Origin: an uncultured Bacteroidota bacterium
GTDB taxonomy: Bacteria; Bacteroidota; Bacteroidia; Bacteroidales; VadinHA17
Assembly: GCA_903844815.1 (NCBI GenBank)
Contig: CAIMVD010000031.1
Location: 1 to 64,000, forward strand
Length of the DNA: 64,000 bases
Direction of reading: 5' to 3'
Made by a program: the position numbers and the translations under genes. Shown here piece after piece: positions 39,721-48,174 of the stretch (position 1 is the stretch's first letter; the number at the start of each line of letters is the position of its first letter). The notes beneath the pieces are model-generated. The model did not search any database. It was not told the origin of the DNA and saw only the letters and a list, made by a program, of their open reading frames with translations.

Positions 39721-42267
39721 ATGAGCCGTACCTTAGTTTTCCGATTCTTAACATTAACAGTAATTATTTGTTATTTCGGAGCGTTGGAGGCTCAGGACTC
39801 CCCAAGGCTGCGTGAGTCGTTCAATGAGGGGTGGAAATTTGTAAAATATTACAATGCTTCAACGGACCCTGTTGCCAGCAACAAGGAGCCCGCAAACCTT
39901 CAGTCACCTGCCACGAACGATAAAAACTGGCGTTCACTTAATCTTCCCCACGACTGGGCTATTGAGGGTCCCTTCAGTGATACTCTTGAAAACAATACCG
40001 GACTTCTGCCATGGAAAGGGATCGGATGGTACCGGAAACATTTCCAGGTAAGCAGCAATGACAGGGACAAAAGAATCTATATCGATTTCGACGGAGCCAT
40101 GGCCTATGCCAAAGTATGGCTAAACGGGAAGTTTGTTGGCGAATGGCCATACGGATACACATCCTTCAGGCTTGATCTGACACCTTTTGTTAATTATGGG
40201 AAGGAGAATGTAATCGCAGTGCGACTTGATACTAAGAGCTGGGATTCGCGTTGGTATCCCGGAGCCGGAATTTACAGGAATGTATGGCTTGTAAAAACGG
40301 CCCAGGTTCATATTTCACAGGATGGAGTGTTTTGTACTACACCTGAGATAAAGAAGGAACAGGCTGTACTCAGCGTCAGCACAGAAGTTGAAAGCCATCT
40401 GAGCGATCCTGTATCTGTAACTATCAGGACATCTGTATATAAACTTGATAAAAACCTTAACCCCGCCGGTTCTCCTGTAGCCGAATCAATAACAGCAACA
40501 GCAACCATTGAGGGGATGAAAGGTCATTCTTTCAGGCTCGACATTCCTGTCAAAGAACCGGTTTTATGGAATATTGAGAGTCCGGAATTATACAGGGCAG
40601 TTGTTAGTGTCATGCTTGGAGACAGAATTTCAGATGTCTATGAGACCAACTTTGGTTTCAGGACTTTAAATTTCACAGCCCGTGACGGCTTTCTGCTCAA
40701 CGGTAAGAAAGTGGATATCAAGGGTGTTTGTAACCATCATGACCTAGGCGCTCTTGGTGCCGCATTCAATATCCGCGCTGCTGAACGGCAGCTCGAAATT
40801 CTCAGGGAGATGGGCTGTAATGCCGTCAGAACAACCCATAATCCACCGGCTCCCGAACTGCTCGATCTATGTGACAGAATGGGTTTCCTGGTTCAGGTTG
40901 AAGCCTTCGACACATGGAAGACTCCAAAGAAAAAGGGTGATTATAATAAACTCTTCTATTCATGGCACGATGAAGACCTCAGGGCTATGGTTCGCCGCGA
41001 CAGGAACCATCCTTCAGTATTCATCTGGAGCACCGGCAACGAAGTAAACGATCAGGATAATCCTGCTCTTTCTGAAAGTCTCAGGACTATAATAAAATCA
41101 GAAGACAATACCAGACCTGTAACTGTTGGCTGCAACTGGGATGAGTCGGGAACAAATGGTTTCCAGAAAACCGTCGATGTTTTCGGGATTAACTACCGCC
41201 TTTACAGGTACGATGCATTCTTTCAGCTGAAAGACAATGCAAACCTTCCTTTTCATTCTTCGGAATCGGCATCAACGATAAGTTCAAGGGGCGAATATTT
41301 CTTTCCTGTCGTAGAGGGGGACCTTAATAATAATCTACCCGGGAAGGGAATTTTTCAGATTTCATCATACGACCTTGCCTACCCTGCCTGGGCTTCATCG
41401 CCCGATCAGCAATGGGAAATGCAGGACAGATACCCGGGTGTGTTCGGCGAATTTGTCTGGACAGGGTTCGATTATATCGGGGAACCGACACCTTATGGCG
41501 GAGACCTTACTGGTTTGAGGCCCGGAACTAAAAGATACGATGAGGCTAAGCAACTGCTCGACAAACAAAATGTCTCGGAAGTTCCCTCACGCAGCAGCTA
41601 CTTCGGGATACTCGACCTTGCAGGATTCAAAAAAGACCGGTTTTATCTGTACCAGTCTAAATGGAGACCCGAACTGCCAATGGCCCACATCCTCCCCCAC
41701 TGGAACTGGCCCGAAAGAAAAGGATTGGTTACACCCGTACATGTTTATACTTCGGGTGATGAAGCCGAGCTGTTCCTTAATGGCAAATCACTGGGAAAAA
41801 AGAAAAAGGGACCACTTCAATACCGCCTCAGATGGGACGATGTCGTCTATCAGCCCGGGGAATTAAAAGTAATTGCCTGGAAGAACGGAATAAAGTGGGC
41901 TGAAGAGGTGATGAGAACAACGGGAAAAGCTTCTGCCCTGTCGATCTCATCAGACCGGCCATCAGTAAAAGCTGACGGGACTGATCTGATTTATTTAACT
42001 ATAAGGATTGAAGATAAGGATAAACTTACAGTACCGGGGAGCAACAACCCGATCAGCTTCAGCATTGATGGTCCGGGAAAGATAATTGCTACCGATAACG
42101 GAGATGCCACGAGCCACGAATCATTCCAGTCTCCATCAAAAAAGGCATTTAATGGCATGTGTCTGGTGATAGTAGCGACAGAAAAAGGTGCTTCAGTTCC
42201 CTTCACTGTAAAGGCAGAATCAAAAGGACTAAAATCCGCTTCGGTAATAGTTAACATATCCAAATAA
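39721..42267 (+). CDS. GH2 beta-galactosidase-like enzyme (DUF4982 type)
   Basis: Secreted glycoside hydrolase family 2 enzyme of 848 residues, signal peptide 1-24. Sugar-binding domain (about 28-195), Ig-like domain (200-310) and TIM barrel (315-600), with acid/base E441 in IWSTGNEV and probable nucleophile E515 in FHSSESAS. A DUF4982-type domain follows (about 640-725, with VHVYTSGDEAELFLNGKSLG), then a GH2 C-terminal domain with SADGTDLIYLTI-like strands. Related enzymes act on beta-galactosides or beta-glucuronides; the substrate cannot be settled here. A different GH2 subgroup from the one at 25886. Confidence 0.92.
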   Translation: MSRTLVFRFLTLTVIICYFGALEAQDSPRLRESFNEGWKFVKYYNASTDPVASNKEPANLQSPATNDKNWRSLNLPHDWAIEGPFSDTLENNTGLLPWKGIGWYRKHFQVSSNDRDKRIYIDFDGAMAYAKVWLNGKFVGEWPYGYTSFRLDLTPFVNYGKENVIAVRLDTKSWDSRWYPGAGIYRNVWLVKTAQVHISQDGVFCTTPEIKKEQAVLSVSTEVESHLSDPVSVTIRTSVYKLDKNLNPAGSPVAESITATATIEGMKGHSFRLDIPVKEPVLWNIESPELYRAVVSVMLGDRISDVYETNFGFRTLNFTARDGFLLNGKKVDIKGVCNHHDLGALGAAFNIRAAERQLEILREMGCNAVRTTHNPPAPELLDLCDRMGFLVQVEAFDTWKTPKKKGDYNKLFYSWHDEDLRAMVRRDRNHPSVFIWSTGNEVNDQDNPALSESLRTIIKSEDNTRPVTVGCNWDESGTNGFQKTVDVFGINYRLYRYDAFFQLKDNANLPFHSSESASTISSRGEYFFPVVEGDLNNNLPGKGIFQISSYDLAYPAWASSPDQQWEMQDRYPGVFGEFVWTGFDYIGEPTPYGGDLTGLRPGTKRYDEAKQLLDKQNVSEVPSRSSYFGILDLAGFKKDRFYLYQSKWRPELPMAHILPHWNWPERKGLVTPVHVYTSGDEAELFLNGKSLGKKKKGPLQYRLRWDDVVYQPGELKVIAWKNGIKWAEEVMRTTGKASALSISSDRPSVKADGTDLIYLTIRIEDKDKLTVPGSNNPISFSIDGPGKIIATDNGDATSHESFQSPSKKAFNGMCLVIVATEKGASVPFTVKAESKGLKSASVIVNISK

Positions 42268-42275
42268 TGAAGTAC

Positions 42276-42384
42276 TGGCACGGATTGCAAATCCGCGCCA
42301 GCGTTGTTTGATCAGGTTGGCACGGATTGCAAATCCGCGCCAGCATTGTTTGATCCGGCTGGCGCCGATTTGCAATCGGGGCCA
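42276..42384. repeat. Three 25-bp palindromes at an exact 42-bp period
   Basis: Palindromes at 42276-42300, 42318-42342 and 42360-42384 begin exactly 42 bp apart. Each starts TGGC and ends GCCA with an inner arm pair around a G(C)A centre (copies 1 and 2: CGGATT-GCA-AATCCG; copy 3: CCGATT-TGC-AATCGG). Spacers between them are 17 bp and nearly identical (TTGTTTGATC core). They resemble REP elements. The array ends 23 bases before the -7 element of the NADH dehydrogenase gene. Confidence 0.9.
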
Positions 42385-42407
42385 TAAAACAGATTGTTTG
42401 TTTTTTG

Positions 42408-42415
42408 TACCTTTG
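42408..42415 (+). promoter_or_regulatory. Candidate -7 element, possibly giving a leaderless mRNA
   Basis: TACCTTTG matches TAnnTTTG and ends six bases before the ATG at 42421. If used, transcription would begin at or within a base or two of the start codon. No exact -33 TTTG is seen. Confidence 0.4.
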
Positions 42416-42420
42416 CCCTC

Positions 42421-43698
42421 ATGAGCACGAAAGAGTTAATAGCAAAAAAAAGAATCATAATTGCCGGCGGTGGATTTGCTGGTCTTCAGCTTGCAAAAAA
42501 GCTGAACAAAGCCGACTATGATGTATTGCTTATCGATAAGCAGAACCACCATCAGTTCCAACCCTTATTCTACCAGGTAGCAAGTTCCAGACTGGAACCT
42601 TCAACAATATCCTTTCCTTTCAGAAAGATCTTCCAGAAATATTCAAACCTGAATTTCATTTTGGGCGAAATAACAGGAATAAGTCCTGATGAAAATGCAG
42701 TTGAGACCACGCGGGGAAAACTCTTTTATGACCTTCTTATCATAGCAACGGGATGCGATACCAACTACTTCGGCAATGCAGATATGAAGAAGTATTGCCT
42801 CCCAATGAAAACTACGGGTGAAGCTATAGAGATCAGAAACAGGATATTACTGGGATTTGAAGACCTTTTCTCACTCAGTGATGCCGATAACAGCGCTAGG
42901 CTCAACCTTGTGATTGTGGGCGCGGGTGCAACCGGAGTTGAACTTGCAGGTGCTTTTGCCGAGATGAAGAAAAGCATACTGCCAAAGGATTATCCGGGCA
43001 TCGATTTCTCCGAATTCAGGATACTGCTGCTGGAAGGTTCAGCCAATACACTCAATAACATGAGCCTGATGGCAAGGAACGCATCCCGCGAATATCTCGA
43101 AGAGCTGGGAGTTACAATTATGACAGAGGTTTTTGTCACCGGTTACGACGGTACCACTCTGACCCTTAGCAATAACAGCACAATTCAAAGCAAGAATGTA
43201 ATATGGTCAGCAGGCGTTACAGGAAATATTGTTCAGGGCCTGGCCAAGGGTAGTATAACCAGATCGAACAGATATATTGTTGACAGGTTCAATAAAGTTG
43301 TCGGGCATAAAAATATTTTCGCCATTGGTGATATAGCCTACATGGAAACTCCCAAATATCCCAAAGGGCATCCGCAGGTAGCCAACGTTGCTATAAACCA
43401 GGCTAAAAACCTGGCGGCCAATCTGGGCAGACTGGAAAAAGGAACTACCCTCAAGGAATATGAGTATTTCGATATGGGATCAATGGCAACAATTGGAAAA
43501 CACAGGGCCGTTGTCGACCTGCCATTTGTAAAGTTCAAAGGCTATTTCGCATGGTTCGTCTGGATGTTCCTTCACCTGATGCTTATATTAAGCGTGAAGA
43601 ACAAACTGATGATATTCATCAACTGGGGCTGGTTTTACCTCACCCATGATTCTTCACTAAGACTTATTATTGATATCTCAAAGAAGAAGCAGGCTTAA
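42421..43698 (+). CDS. ndh: Type II NADH dehydrogenase (NDH-2)
   Basis: Membrane-attached FAD enzyme that passes electrons from NADH to quinone without proton pumping, 425 residues. The first dinucleotide fold is IIIAGGGFAGLQLAKKL near the start and the second is VIVGAGATGVELAG (about 163-176). IFAIGDIAYMETPKYPKGHPQVANVAINQAKNL (split here) is the FAD/quinone-side region. A hydrophobic C-terminal segment (about 376-400, FAWFVWMFLHLMLIL) anchors it. ATG at 42421 gives the normal family start; an upstream TTG at 42394 would place the -7 box inside the gene. Confidence 0.92.
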   Translation: MSTKELIAKKRIIIAGGGFAGLQLAKKLNKADYDVLLIDKQNHHQFQPLFYQVASSRLEPSTISFPFRKIFQKYSNLNFILGEITGISPDENAVETTRGKLFYDLLIIATGCDTNYFGNADMKKYCLPMKTTGEAIEIRNRILLGFEDLFSLSDADNSARLNLVIVGAGATGVELAGAFAEMKKSILPKDYPGIDFSEFRILLLEGSANTLNNMSLMARNASREYLEELGVTIMTEVFVTGYDGTTLTLSNNSTIQSKNVIWSAGVTGNIVQGLAKGSITRSNRYIVDRFNKVVGHKNIFAIGDIAYMETPKYPKGHPQVANVAINQAKNLAANLGRLEKGTTLKEYEYFDMGSMATIGKHRAVVDLPFVKFKGYFAWFVWMFLHLMLILSVKNKLMIFINWGWFYLTHDSSLRLIIDISKKKQA

Positions 43699-43718
43699 AC
43701 TTTATAAAATGTCAATAC

Positions 43719-43737
43719 AACTGCCAGTCAGGCAGTT
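43719..43737. terminator. Hairpin between convergent genes
   Basis: A perfect 7-bp stem (AACTGCC / GGCAGTT) with a 5-base loop, between the converging NADH dehydrogenase and cold-shock genes. There is no strong T-tract on either side, so termination is only likely. Confidence 0.4.
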
Positions 43738-43772
43738 TCCGGATTATTGACAAATATATGATATTGATTGAA

Positions 43773-44219
43773 CTACGCCTGTTTTACCTTCTGGGCTGTA
43801 GGACCTTTTGGGCCCTTTCCTATTTCGAACGACACAGAGTCATTCTCCCTGATCTTTCCTTCAACGTTATTTATATGAACAAAGACGCTCTGACCATTTG
43901 CCGAATCCTTAATAAAGCCGAATCCTTTTGAATCATTAAAAAAAGTAACAACACCTGTCCTCATAAAATCATTCTTCGCAGGGGCATCATTTTTTGTAGC
44001 TCCAAGTTCGATATCAGCTGTTTCGATTTCAATTCGTCTCGATGGATCAGGAGGAGTTGAAGATATCTTCCCAAACTCGTCAACATATGCAATCATATCG
44101 TCAAAGCTGCTTTTACCTGACTCTTTTTTAATCAGACGCTTCTTTTCCTTTTCTTTTCTTTTTTTATCTTTCTTGTTTTTTACCTCTTTTTTGTTAAATG
44201 TTTCCTGCGATCTTCCCAT
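43773..44219 (-). CDS. Cold-shock domain protein with basic N-terminal extension
   Basis: A 148-residue protein. Residues about 82-146 are a cold-shock domain (GVVTFFNDSKGFGFIKD = RNP1, SVFVHINNV = RNP2), which binds single-stranded RNA or DNA. The first ~40 residues are nearly all Lys, Arg and Glu (KKEVKNKKDKKRKEKEKKR), a segment likely to bind nucleic acid electrostatically. It is common in Bacteroidota CSD proteins and absent from E. coli CspA. A well-formed promoter lies upstream with a ~43-base leader. Confidence 0.9.
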   Translation of the reverse strand: MGRSQETFNKKEVKNKKDKKRKEKEKKRLIKKESGKSSFDDMIAYVDEFGKISSTPPDPSRRIEIETADIELGATKNDAPAKNDFMRTGVVTFFNDSKGFGFIKDSANGQSVFVHINNVEGKIRENDSVSFEIGKGPKGPTAQKVKQA

Positions 44220-44268
44220 GTACTGATTTTTAGTTTTTAATTAATTAAACCGGCGTGCCAATTTTCCT

Positions 44269-44300
44269 CAAAGGTACTCTTTTAAATCGGGTTAAACAAT
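44269..44300 (-). promoter_or_regulatory. Promoter of the cold-shock gene (ATTG-N20-TACCTTTG)
   Basis: On the minus strand ATTG (44297-44300), 20 bases, then TACCTTTG (44269-44276). The -7 box is perfect and the -33 box has one mismatch. Transcription should begin near 44262. Confidence 0.65.
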
Positions 44301-44356
44301 TATAAACACTGCAGGAAAATACAACTTAAACAAGAAAATACTGCTGCCCGGATATG

Positions 44357-44408
44357 CTCAGGGCGAAGGGCACAGGGCACAGGGCGCGGGGCAAGGAGCA
44401 AGAGGCCA
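44357..44408. repeat. Purine-rich GGGCACA minisatellite
   Basis: Degenerate 7-bp units (GGGCACA, GGGCACA, GGGCGCG, GGGCAAG, GAGCAAG, AGGC). The word is complementary to the GTGCCTT array at 53914-53983, so the two loci belong to one family in opposite orientation. Confidence 0.7.
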
Positions 44409-44433
44409 CTGTTTGTCTATGATAATGGAGACT

Positions 44434-45387
44434 TTAAAGAAATTTGTTAATTGCCATCAATACTACAGGCAGAGTAAGGATGCTTAGAATTGTCGAGACA
44501 AACACATTTCCTACAGCCAGATGATCATCCGCCCCAAGCTCCCTGGCCATTATTACAACACTCGCCATACAAGGCATCGAGGCTTCAAGAATTATTACGG
44601 ATGAGACAAGTTTATCGGCTTCAAGGCCGGAAAAAGAATAAAAGATCGCGAATATGGCGATTATAATAGCCGGGACAAATACAAGCCGGTTAACACTCAG
44701 AATGTAAATGCTCCTCTTACCGAGAAGACCTTTGATATCCGAAAAGGCAAGCATGGCGCCGATATATAACATTGAAAGCCACGTATTGGCCGATCCGAAC
44801 TCCGACAAGGGTTTAACTATAAGATCCGGCAGTTTTATTGAAAAAATAAAGAAGACTAATCCTGCAATAGTCGCAAAAGTATTGATATTAAATACCTTAT
44901 GAACACTTTTTCTCCACGATGAGCCGTCGCCATGGGTTATTACAACAACTCCCAGGGTCCACATAAGAATACTCGAAACAAACTGGAACATTGTGGCATA
45001 AAGGAGACCCTCAACCCCATAGAGTGCAGTTATAAGCGGAAATCCCAGGAAGATGGTATTTCCCAGCATTGAATGTGCCCTGAAAACTGCTGCCTCTCCA
45101 CCACCAATTTTTAAGATCTTCGCAACTATCCATCCTGCCAGAAGCATAAAAAGTATTGTAAAAAAGGCTAACGACAATACTAACATACTATTGGCCAGAA
45201 GACGCGGTGTGACTTCAAGTTTGAGAAAGTTGGTGAATAACATCATCGGAAGTGAGATGTTGAATATAAGTTTAGAGAGCATGTCCTTCGACTGCACCGT
45301 GAAAACTTTAGTTTTGCCTGCAATAACGCCGGTAAGCACTATTACCGCAAGCATAAAGATCTGAGATATAATTATCCTTGTCTCCAT
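44434..45387 (-). CDS. AEC family transporter
   Basis: Inner-membrane carrier of the auxin-efflux-carrier/bile-arsenite-riboflavin superfamily, 317 residues with about ten predicted helices (for example IFMLAVIVLTGVIAG near the N-terminus and VFVSTILSILTLPVVLMAI at the C-terminus). The family exports or imports organic acids such as malate, or other anions. The substrate is not readable from the sequence. The gene stands alone with its own -7 box. Confidence 0.85.
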   Translation of the reverse strand: METRIIISQIFMLAVIVLTGVIAGKTKVFTVQSKDMLSKLIFNISLPMMLFTNFLKLEVTPRLLANSMLVLSLAFFTILFMLLAGWIVAKILKIGGGEAAVFRAHSMLGNTIFLGFPLITALYGVEGLLYATMFQFVSSILMWTLGVVVITHGDGSSWRKSVHKVFNINTFATIAGLVFFIFSIKLPDLIVKPLSEFGSANTWLSMLYIGAMLAFSDIKGLLGKRSIYILSVNRLVFVPAIIIAIFAIFYSFSGLEADKLVSSVIILEASMPCMASVVIMARELGADDHLAVGNVFVSTILSILTLPVVLMAINKFL

Positions 45388-45416
45388 TTAAAATGTTAAT
45401 TGCAAATAACAAGGCC

Positions 45417-45424
45417 CAAATGTA
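45417..45424 (-). promoter_or_regulatory. Candidate -7 element for the AEC transporter
   Basis: The minus strand reads TACATTTG, a perfect TAnnTTTG, 30 bases before the gene start. No clear -33 box. Confidence 0.45.
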
Positions 45425-45480
45425 ATAATTTACATTTTATATGTGCCTGACATGTGCAACCAGGAAAACAGATTAAAAAA

Positions 45481-45580
45481 CCTCTGTGTCTCTCTGTGCC
45501 TTCTCAGTGTATCTCTGTGTAACAAAAAACGAAGAACTAACACAGAGGACCACAGAGGACCACAGAGGGCCACAGAGGTC
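45481..45580. repeat. 10-bp CACAGAG minisatellite, inverted
   Basis: The left arm (45481-45520) has four CTCTGTG-like units at 10-bp spacing; the right arm (45540-45579) has four CACAGAG units at exactly 10 bp. The loop is 19 bases. It lies downstream of the dioxygenase gene and upstream of the AEC promoter. Confidence 0.9.
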
Positions 45581-45596
45581 TTTTCAGGCAATATTC

Positions 45597-46481
45597 TTAT
45601 CCGATTCTTACTGATGTCATTGTAAGTGAACCCATCACCGCTTTATCATTAAAGAATGAAAGGGGTTCTTTTTCATCTTTTAGTGCAAGTGCATATAGAA
45701 GAGGCAGGAAATGATCGGGCGACGGGACCGCAAGTTGTACCTCTTTTCCCAGCTGACTGTAATCTGCAAGAGCCCTGTGGTTTCCGTCAATCATTAGTTT
45801 CTTAAAAGTCTCATTTGCCTTCAGCGCCCAGTCGAAACCATACTCCGGATCATCAATATGCGACCAGTCGATCCTACCAAGATTGTGTACCAGGTTACCG
45901 CTGCCTATTATCAATACTCCCTTGTCCCTGAACGCCTTAAGCTCCTTTGCCAGGTCATAGTGCGCCTGAGGATTTTTACGGTAATCGAGGCTCAATTCTA
46001 TTACGGGAATATCTGCCTTCGGGTAAAGATGCTTTATTATACTCCATGCTCCGTGATCGAGGCCCCAGGAATTATCCAGCCCTATCTGGTTATTTACAAA
46101 GGATCTGGCAACTTCCGAAGCAAGTCCCGGACTACCGGGAGCAGGATACTGAACATCGTACAGAGCTTTTGGAAATCCTCCGAAATCATGGATGGTCTGT
46201 GGCTTAAGCATGGCTGTTACAAATGTTCCTGCAGTTTCCCAGTGGGCTGAAATGCATATTATTGCCTTTGGCGCCGGAAGTGTGGTGCCCATCTTCCTCC
46301 ACGTTTCGGAAAAATAGTTGTCCTCAATGGCATTCATCGGGCTGCCATGGCCGATGAAAAGGACAGGCATGCGCTCTGTACTTTCACCGGTTAATAATGT
46401 ATTCTTAAGTTCTTTACTGTCCATGATCAGTGAATATATTGGTAGTAATCCTGCTAACCCGAGAAATGACCTTCTGTTCAT
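45597..46481 (-). CDS. ygiD: 4,5-DOPA-extradiol-dioxygenase-like protein (YgiD/LigB family)
   Basis: Class III extradiol ring-cleavage fold, 294 residues. MPVLFIGHGSPMNAIEDN carries the first metal His, ISAHWET the second, and LDHGAWSIIKHLYPKADIPVIELSLD (split here) the catalytic region. Family members open catechol-type rings with Zn or Fe. The N-terminus MNRRSFLGLAGLLPI resembles a twin-arginine signal, unlike cytoplasmic E. coli YgiD, so it may be exported. It starts 40 bases after the YceI gene and is probably co-transcribed with it. Confidence 0.85.
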   Translation of the reverse strand: MNRRSFLGLAGLLPIYSLIMDSKELKNTLLTGESTERMPVLFIGHGSPMNAIEDNYFSETWRKMGTTLPAPKAIICISAHWETAGTFVTAMLKPQTIHDFGGFPKALYDVQYPAPGSPGLASEVARSFVNNQIGLDNSWGLDHGAWSIIKHLYPKADIPVIELSLDYRKNPQAHYDLAKELKAFRDKGVLIIGSGNLVHNLGRIDWSHIDDPEYGFDWALKANETFKKLMIDGNHRALADYSQLGKEVQLAVPSPDHFLPLLYALALKDEKEPLSFFNDKAVMGSLTMTSVRIG

Positions 46482-46521
46482 TTTTGCAGCCTTTATTAAT
46501 CCCGGATCTGAATCAATTTAA

Positions 46522-47067
46522 TTATGCAGGCAGCTTGGCAAACTGAATGTCGCAGGCAATTTTAACCTCTTCCCCGACCAATACGCCTCCTGCTTCAAGA
46601 GCAGCATTCCAGTTAAGCCCAAAGTCCTTCCTGTTGATCTTTCCGTTTACCGAAAAACCTGCCTTTACATTGCCCCATGGATCCGACATTATTCCGCCGA
46701 ACTCAGCCGAAAGTGTTACAGGCTTTTTTACGTCCTTTATTGTAAGTTCACCCTGGAGTTCATAAATATCATCACCCAGATCTTTCAGACCCGTCCCTAC
46801 AAAATTTATTTCCGGATAAGTACCAGCGTCGAAGAAATCGGGGCTTTTAAGATGTGCATCCCTGTCGGCCATTTCGGTATCGACCGAAGAGGTATTCAGG
46901 TTGAAGTTTACCTTTGCAGTTGAAAAGTCGTCGCCGACTGTTGTAGCATCGCCCGAAAACTCTCTGAAGCTTCCTGTTACATTCGAAATCATAAGGTGTT
47001 TTACTTTGAAACCTGCCTTACTGTGTGTTGCGTCAATCGCCCATTTTGTTAATCCTGTTGTTGTCAT
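46522..47067 (-). CDS. YceI family protein
   Basis: A 181-residue lipocalin-like beta-barrel. Family landmarks are WAIDATHSKAGFKVKHLMISNVTGSF at the start (split here), VNFNLNTSSVDTEMADRDAHLKSPDFFDA in the middle and LTIKDVKKPVTL. YceI proteins bind polyisoprenoid-like lipids and are often induced by stress. There is no signal peptide here (MTTTGLTKWAID), so this copy should be cytoplasmic. It lies between an AraC regulator and the dioxygenase on the same strand. Confidence 0.92.
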   Translation of the reverse strand: MTTTGLTKWAIDATHSKAGFKVKHLMISNVTGSFREFSGDATTVGDDFSTAKVNFNLNTSSVDTEMADRDAHLKSPDFFDAGTYPEINFVGTGLKDLGDDIYELQGELTIKDVKKPVTLSAEFGGIMSDPWGNVKAGFSVNGKINRKDFGLNWNAALEAGGVLVGEEVKIACDIQFAKLPA

Positions 47068-47162
47068 TTTATTTTAGTTTAATTAGTGATTAATTTGATA
47101 CTGCAAAGATGCAGCCTAATCACAGGCAGGTGGTAACAGTAATTGGAAAAGGTGTGGTACTT

Positions 47163-47984
47163 TCAGGAAATAATGCCCTTAATCATCTCCCTGTACCGGC
47201 TTGGAGTTATATCCATCCTGGAACGAAATACGCGGGTGAAGTAGGACTTTTCATTATAGCCGAGTTCGAATCCTATCTCCGAAACACTCTTTTCGGTATA
47301 GAGAAGCATACGTTTGGCCTCTATAAGTTTACGTGTCTCGATGATCTCCGAAACGCTTTTCTGGAAATTGTTTCTGCAGATGATATTGAGGTTTCGTTCC
47401 GACATATTCATCTTATCAGAATAAAAAGAAACACCAACATCACGCCTGAAATTTGCTTCGAGAATCTTCAAAAAGTTATTAAAAGCTGTTATCTGAGGAA
47501 TCTTTGTATCATCGTCAGTTGGAAAATTCCGCTTTAACTGCGTATCAAACATGGAAATGAGACCGTTTACGAGGTGCCGGATTGTTGTATAATCGGGATT
47601 ATCATTCCTGTATTCGGCATTAATCACTTCACAAATGCTCAGAAAACAACTGAGGTTCCCTTTCTCTTCAAGCAATACATTTGTAAAAGAAAAAAAGTTT
47701 GAATAGAAACTCAATTTCGAATCGGGTATGAATTCAGTCTTGTAATTGACTACCCAGCCTCTCAGATCACCCGAAGGTTCAAGCCGGTGCATCTTTCCCA
47801 TTGAAACATAACACGCGAATGCCCCGGAAAGCTCTTCCGCCCTGAAATCGATATAATGCTTAAGCCTTCCGCTACTGATAATTATAAGTTCCTCAAAGTC
47901 ATGGAAATGATCTTCCTTCGGTCCTGCGGAAATTTTCTCTGCAACTTCTTCAGTTATCTCTATAATGCGAAACAGCTTTTTCAT
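47163..47984 (-). CDS. AraC family transcriptional regulator
   Basis: A 273-residue regulator. The N-terminal cupin-like sensor has a metal- or ligand-site HFHDFEELIIISSG motif (about 27-40). The C-terminal HTH pair (about 175-270) has MNMSERNLNIICRNNFQKSVSEII and the second-helix signature VSEIGFELGYNEKSYFTRVFRSRMDITPSRYRE (both split here by context). It lies upstream of yceI and ygiD on the same strand and is their likely controller. A TACCTTCG box at 47991-47998 ends seven bases before the ATG, which would make the mRNA nearly leaderless. Confidence 0.9.
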   Translation of the reverse strand: MKKLFRIIEITEEVAEKISAGPKEDHFHDFEELIIISSGRLKHYIDFRAEELSGAFACYVSMGKMHRLEPSGDLRGWVVNYKTEFIPDSKLSFYSNFFSFTNVLLEEKGNLSCFLSICEVINAEYRNDNPDYTTIRHLVNGLISMFDTQLKRNFPTDDDTKIPQITAFNNFLKILEANFRRDVGVSFYSDKMNMSERNLNIICRNNFQKSVSEIIETRKLIEAKRMLLYTEKSVSEIGFELGYNEKSYFTRVFRSRMDITPSRYREMIKGIIS

Positions 47985-48038
47985 AAACCACGAAGGTAGA
48001 AAAAACTGTCCGAAAAGTTAGTAAGTATATTTTGATTT

Positions 48039-48147
48039 CCTCTGTGTCTCTCTGTGGCCCTCTGTGGTCCTCCGTGGCCCTCTGTGTCAGTTCCTCATTT
48101 TTTGTTACACAGAGAGGCACAGAGAGGCACAGAGAGACACAGAGGAT
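48039..48147. repeat. 10-bp CACAGAG minisatellite, inverted
   Basis: The left arm (48039-48088) has five CTCTGTG-like units at 10 bp; the right arm (48106-48146) has four CACAGAG units at 10 bp; the loop is 17 bases. It is the longest of the five loci with this word and sits between the AraC gene start and the end of pxpC. Confidence 0.9.
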
Positions 48148-48174
48148 TATCGATGATTATTACCAGCCAGAAAA

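Noticed and set aside
44219-44434. RNA thermosensor or riboswitch upstream of the cold-shock gene
   Set aside because: The leader after the mapped promoter is only about 43 bases and shows no stable conserved fold; no riboswitch signatures were seen anywhere in the window.
45443-45625. Open frame on the plus strand inside the CACAGAG element
   Set aside because: The peptide (CVSLCLLSVSLC, then EDHRGPQRATEV) is only the translation of the 10-bp repeat and has no gene context. Similar frames at 48032-48373 (+) and 25627-25866 (-) are the same artefact.
47109-47537. 142-residue plus-strand open frame
   Set aside because: Mostly antisense to the AraC regulator's DNA-binding domain, with no protein family features of its own.
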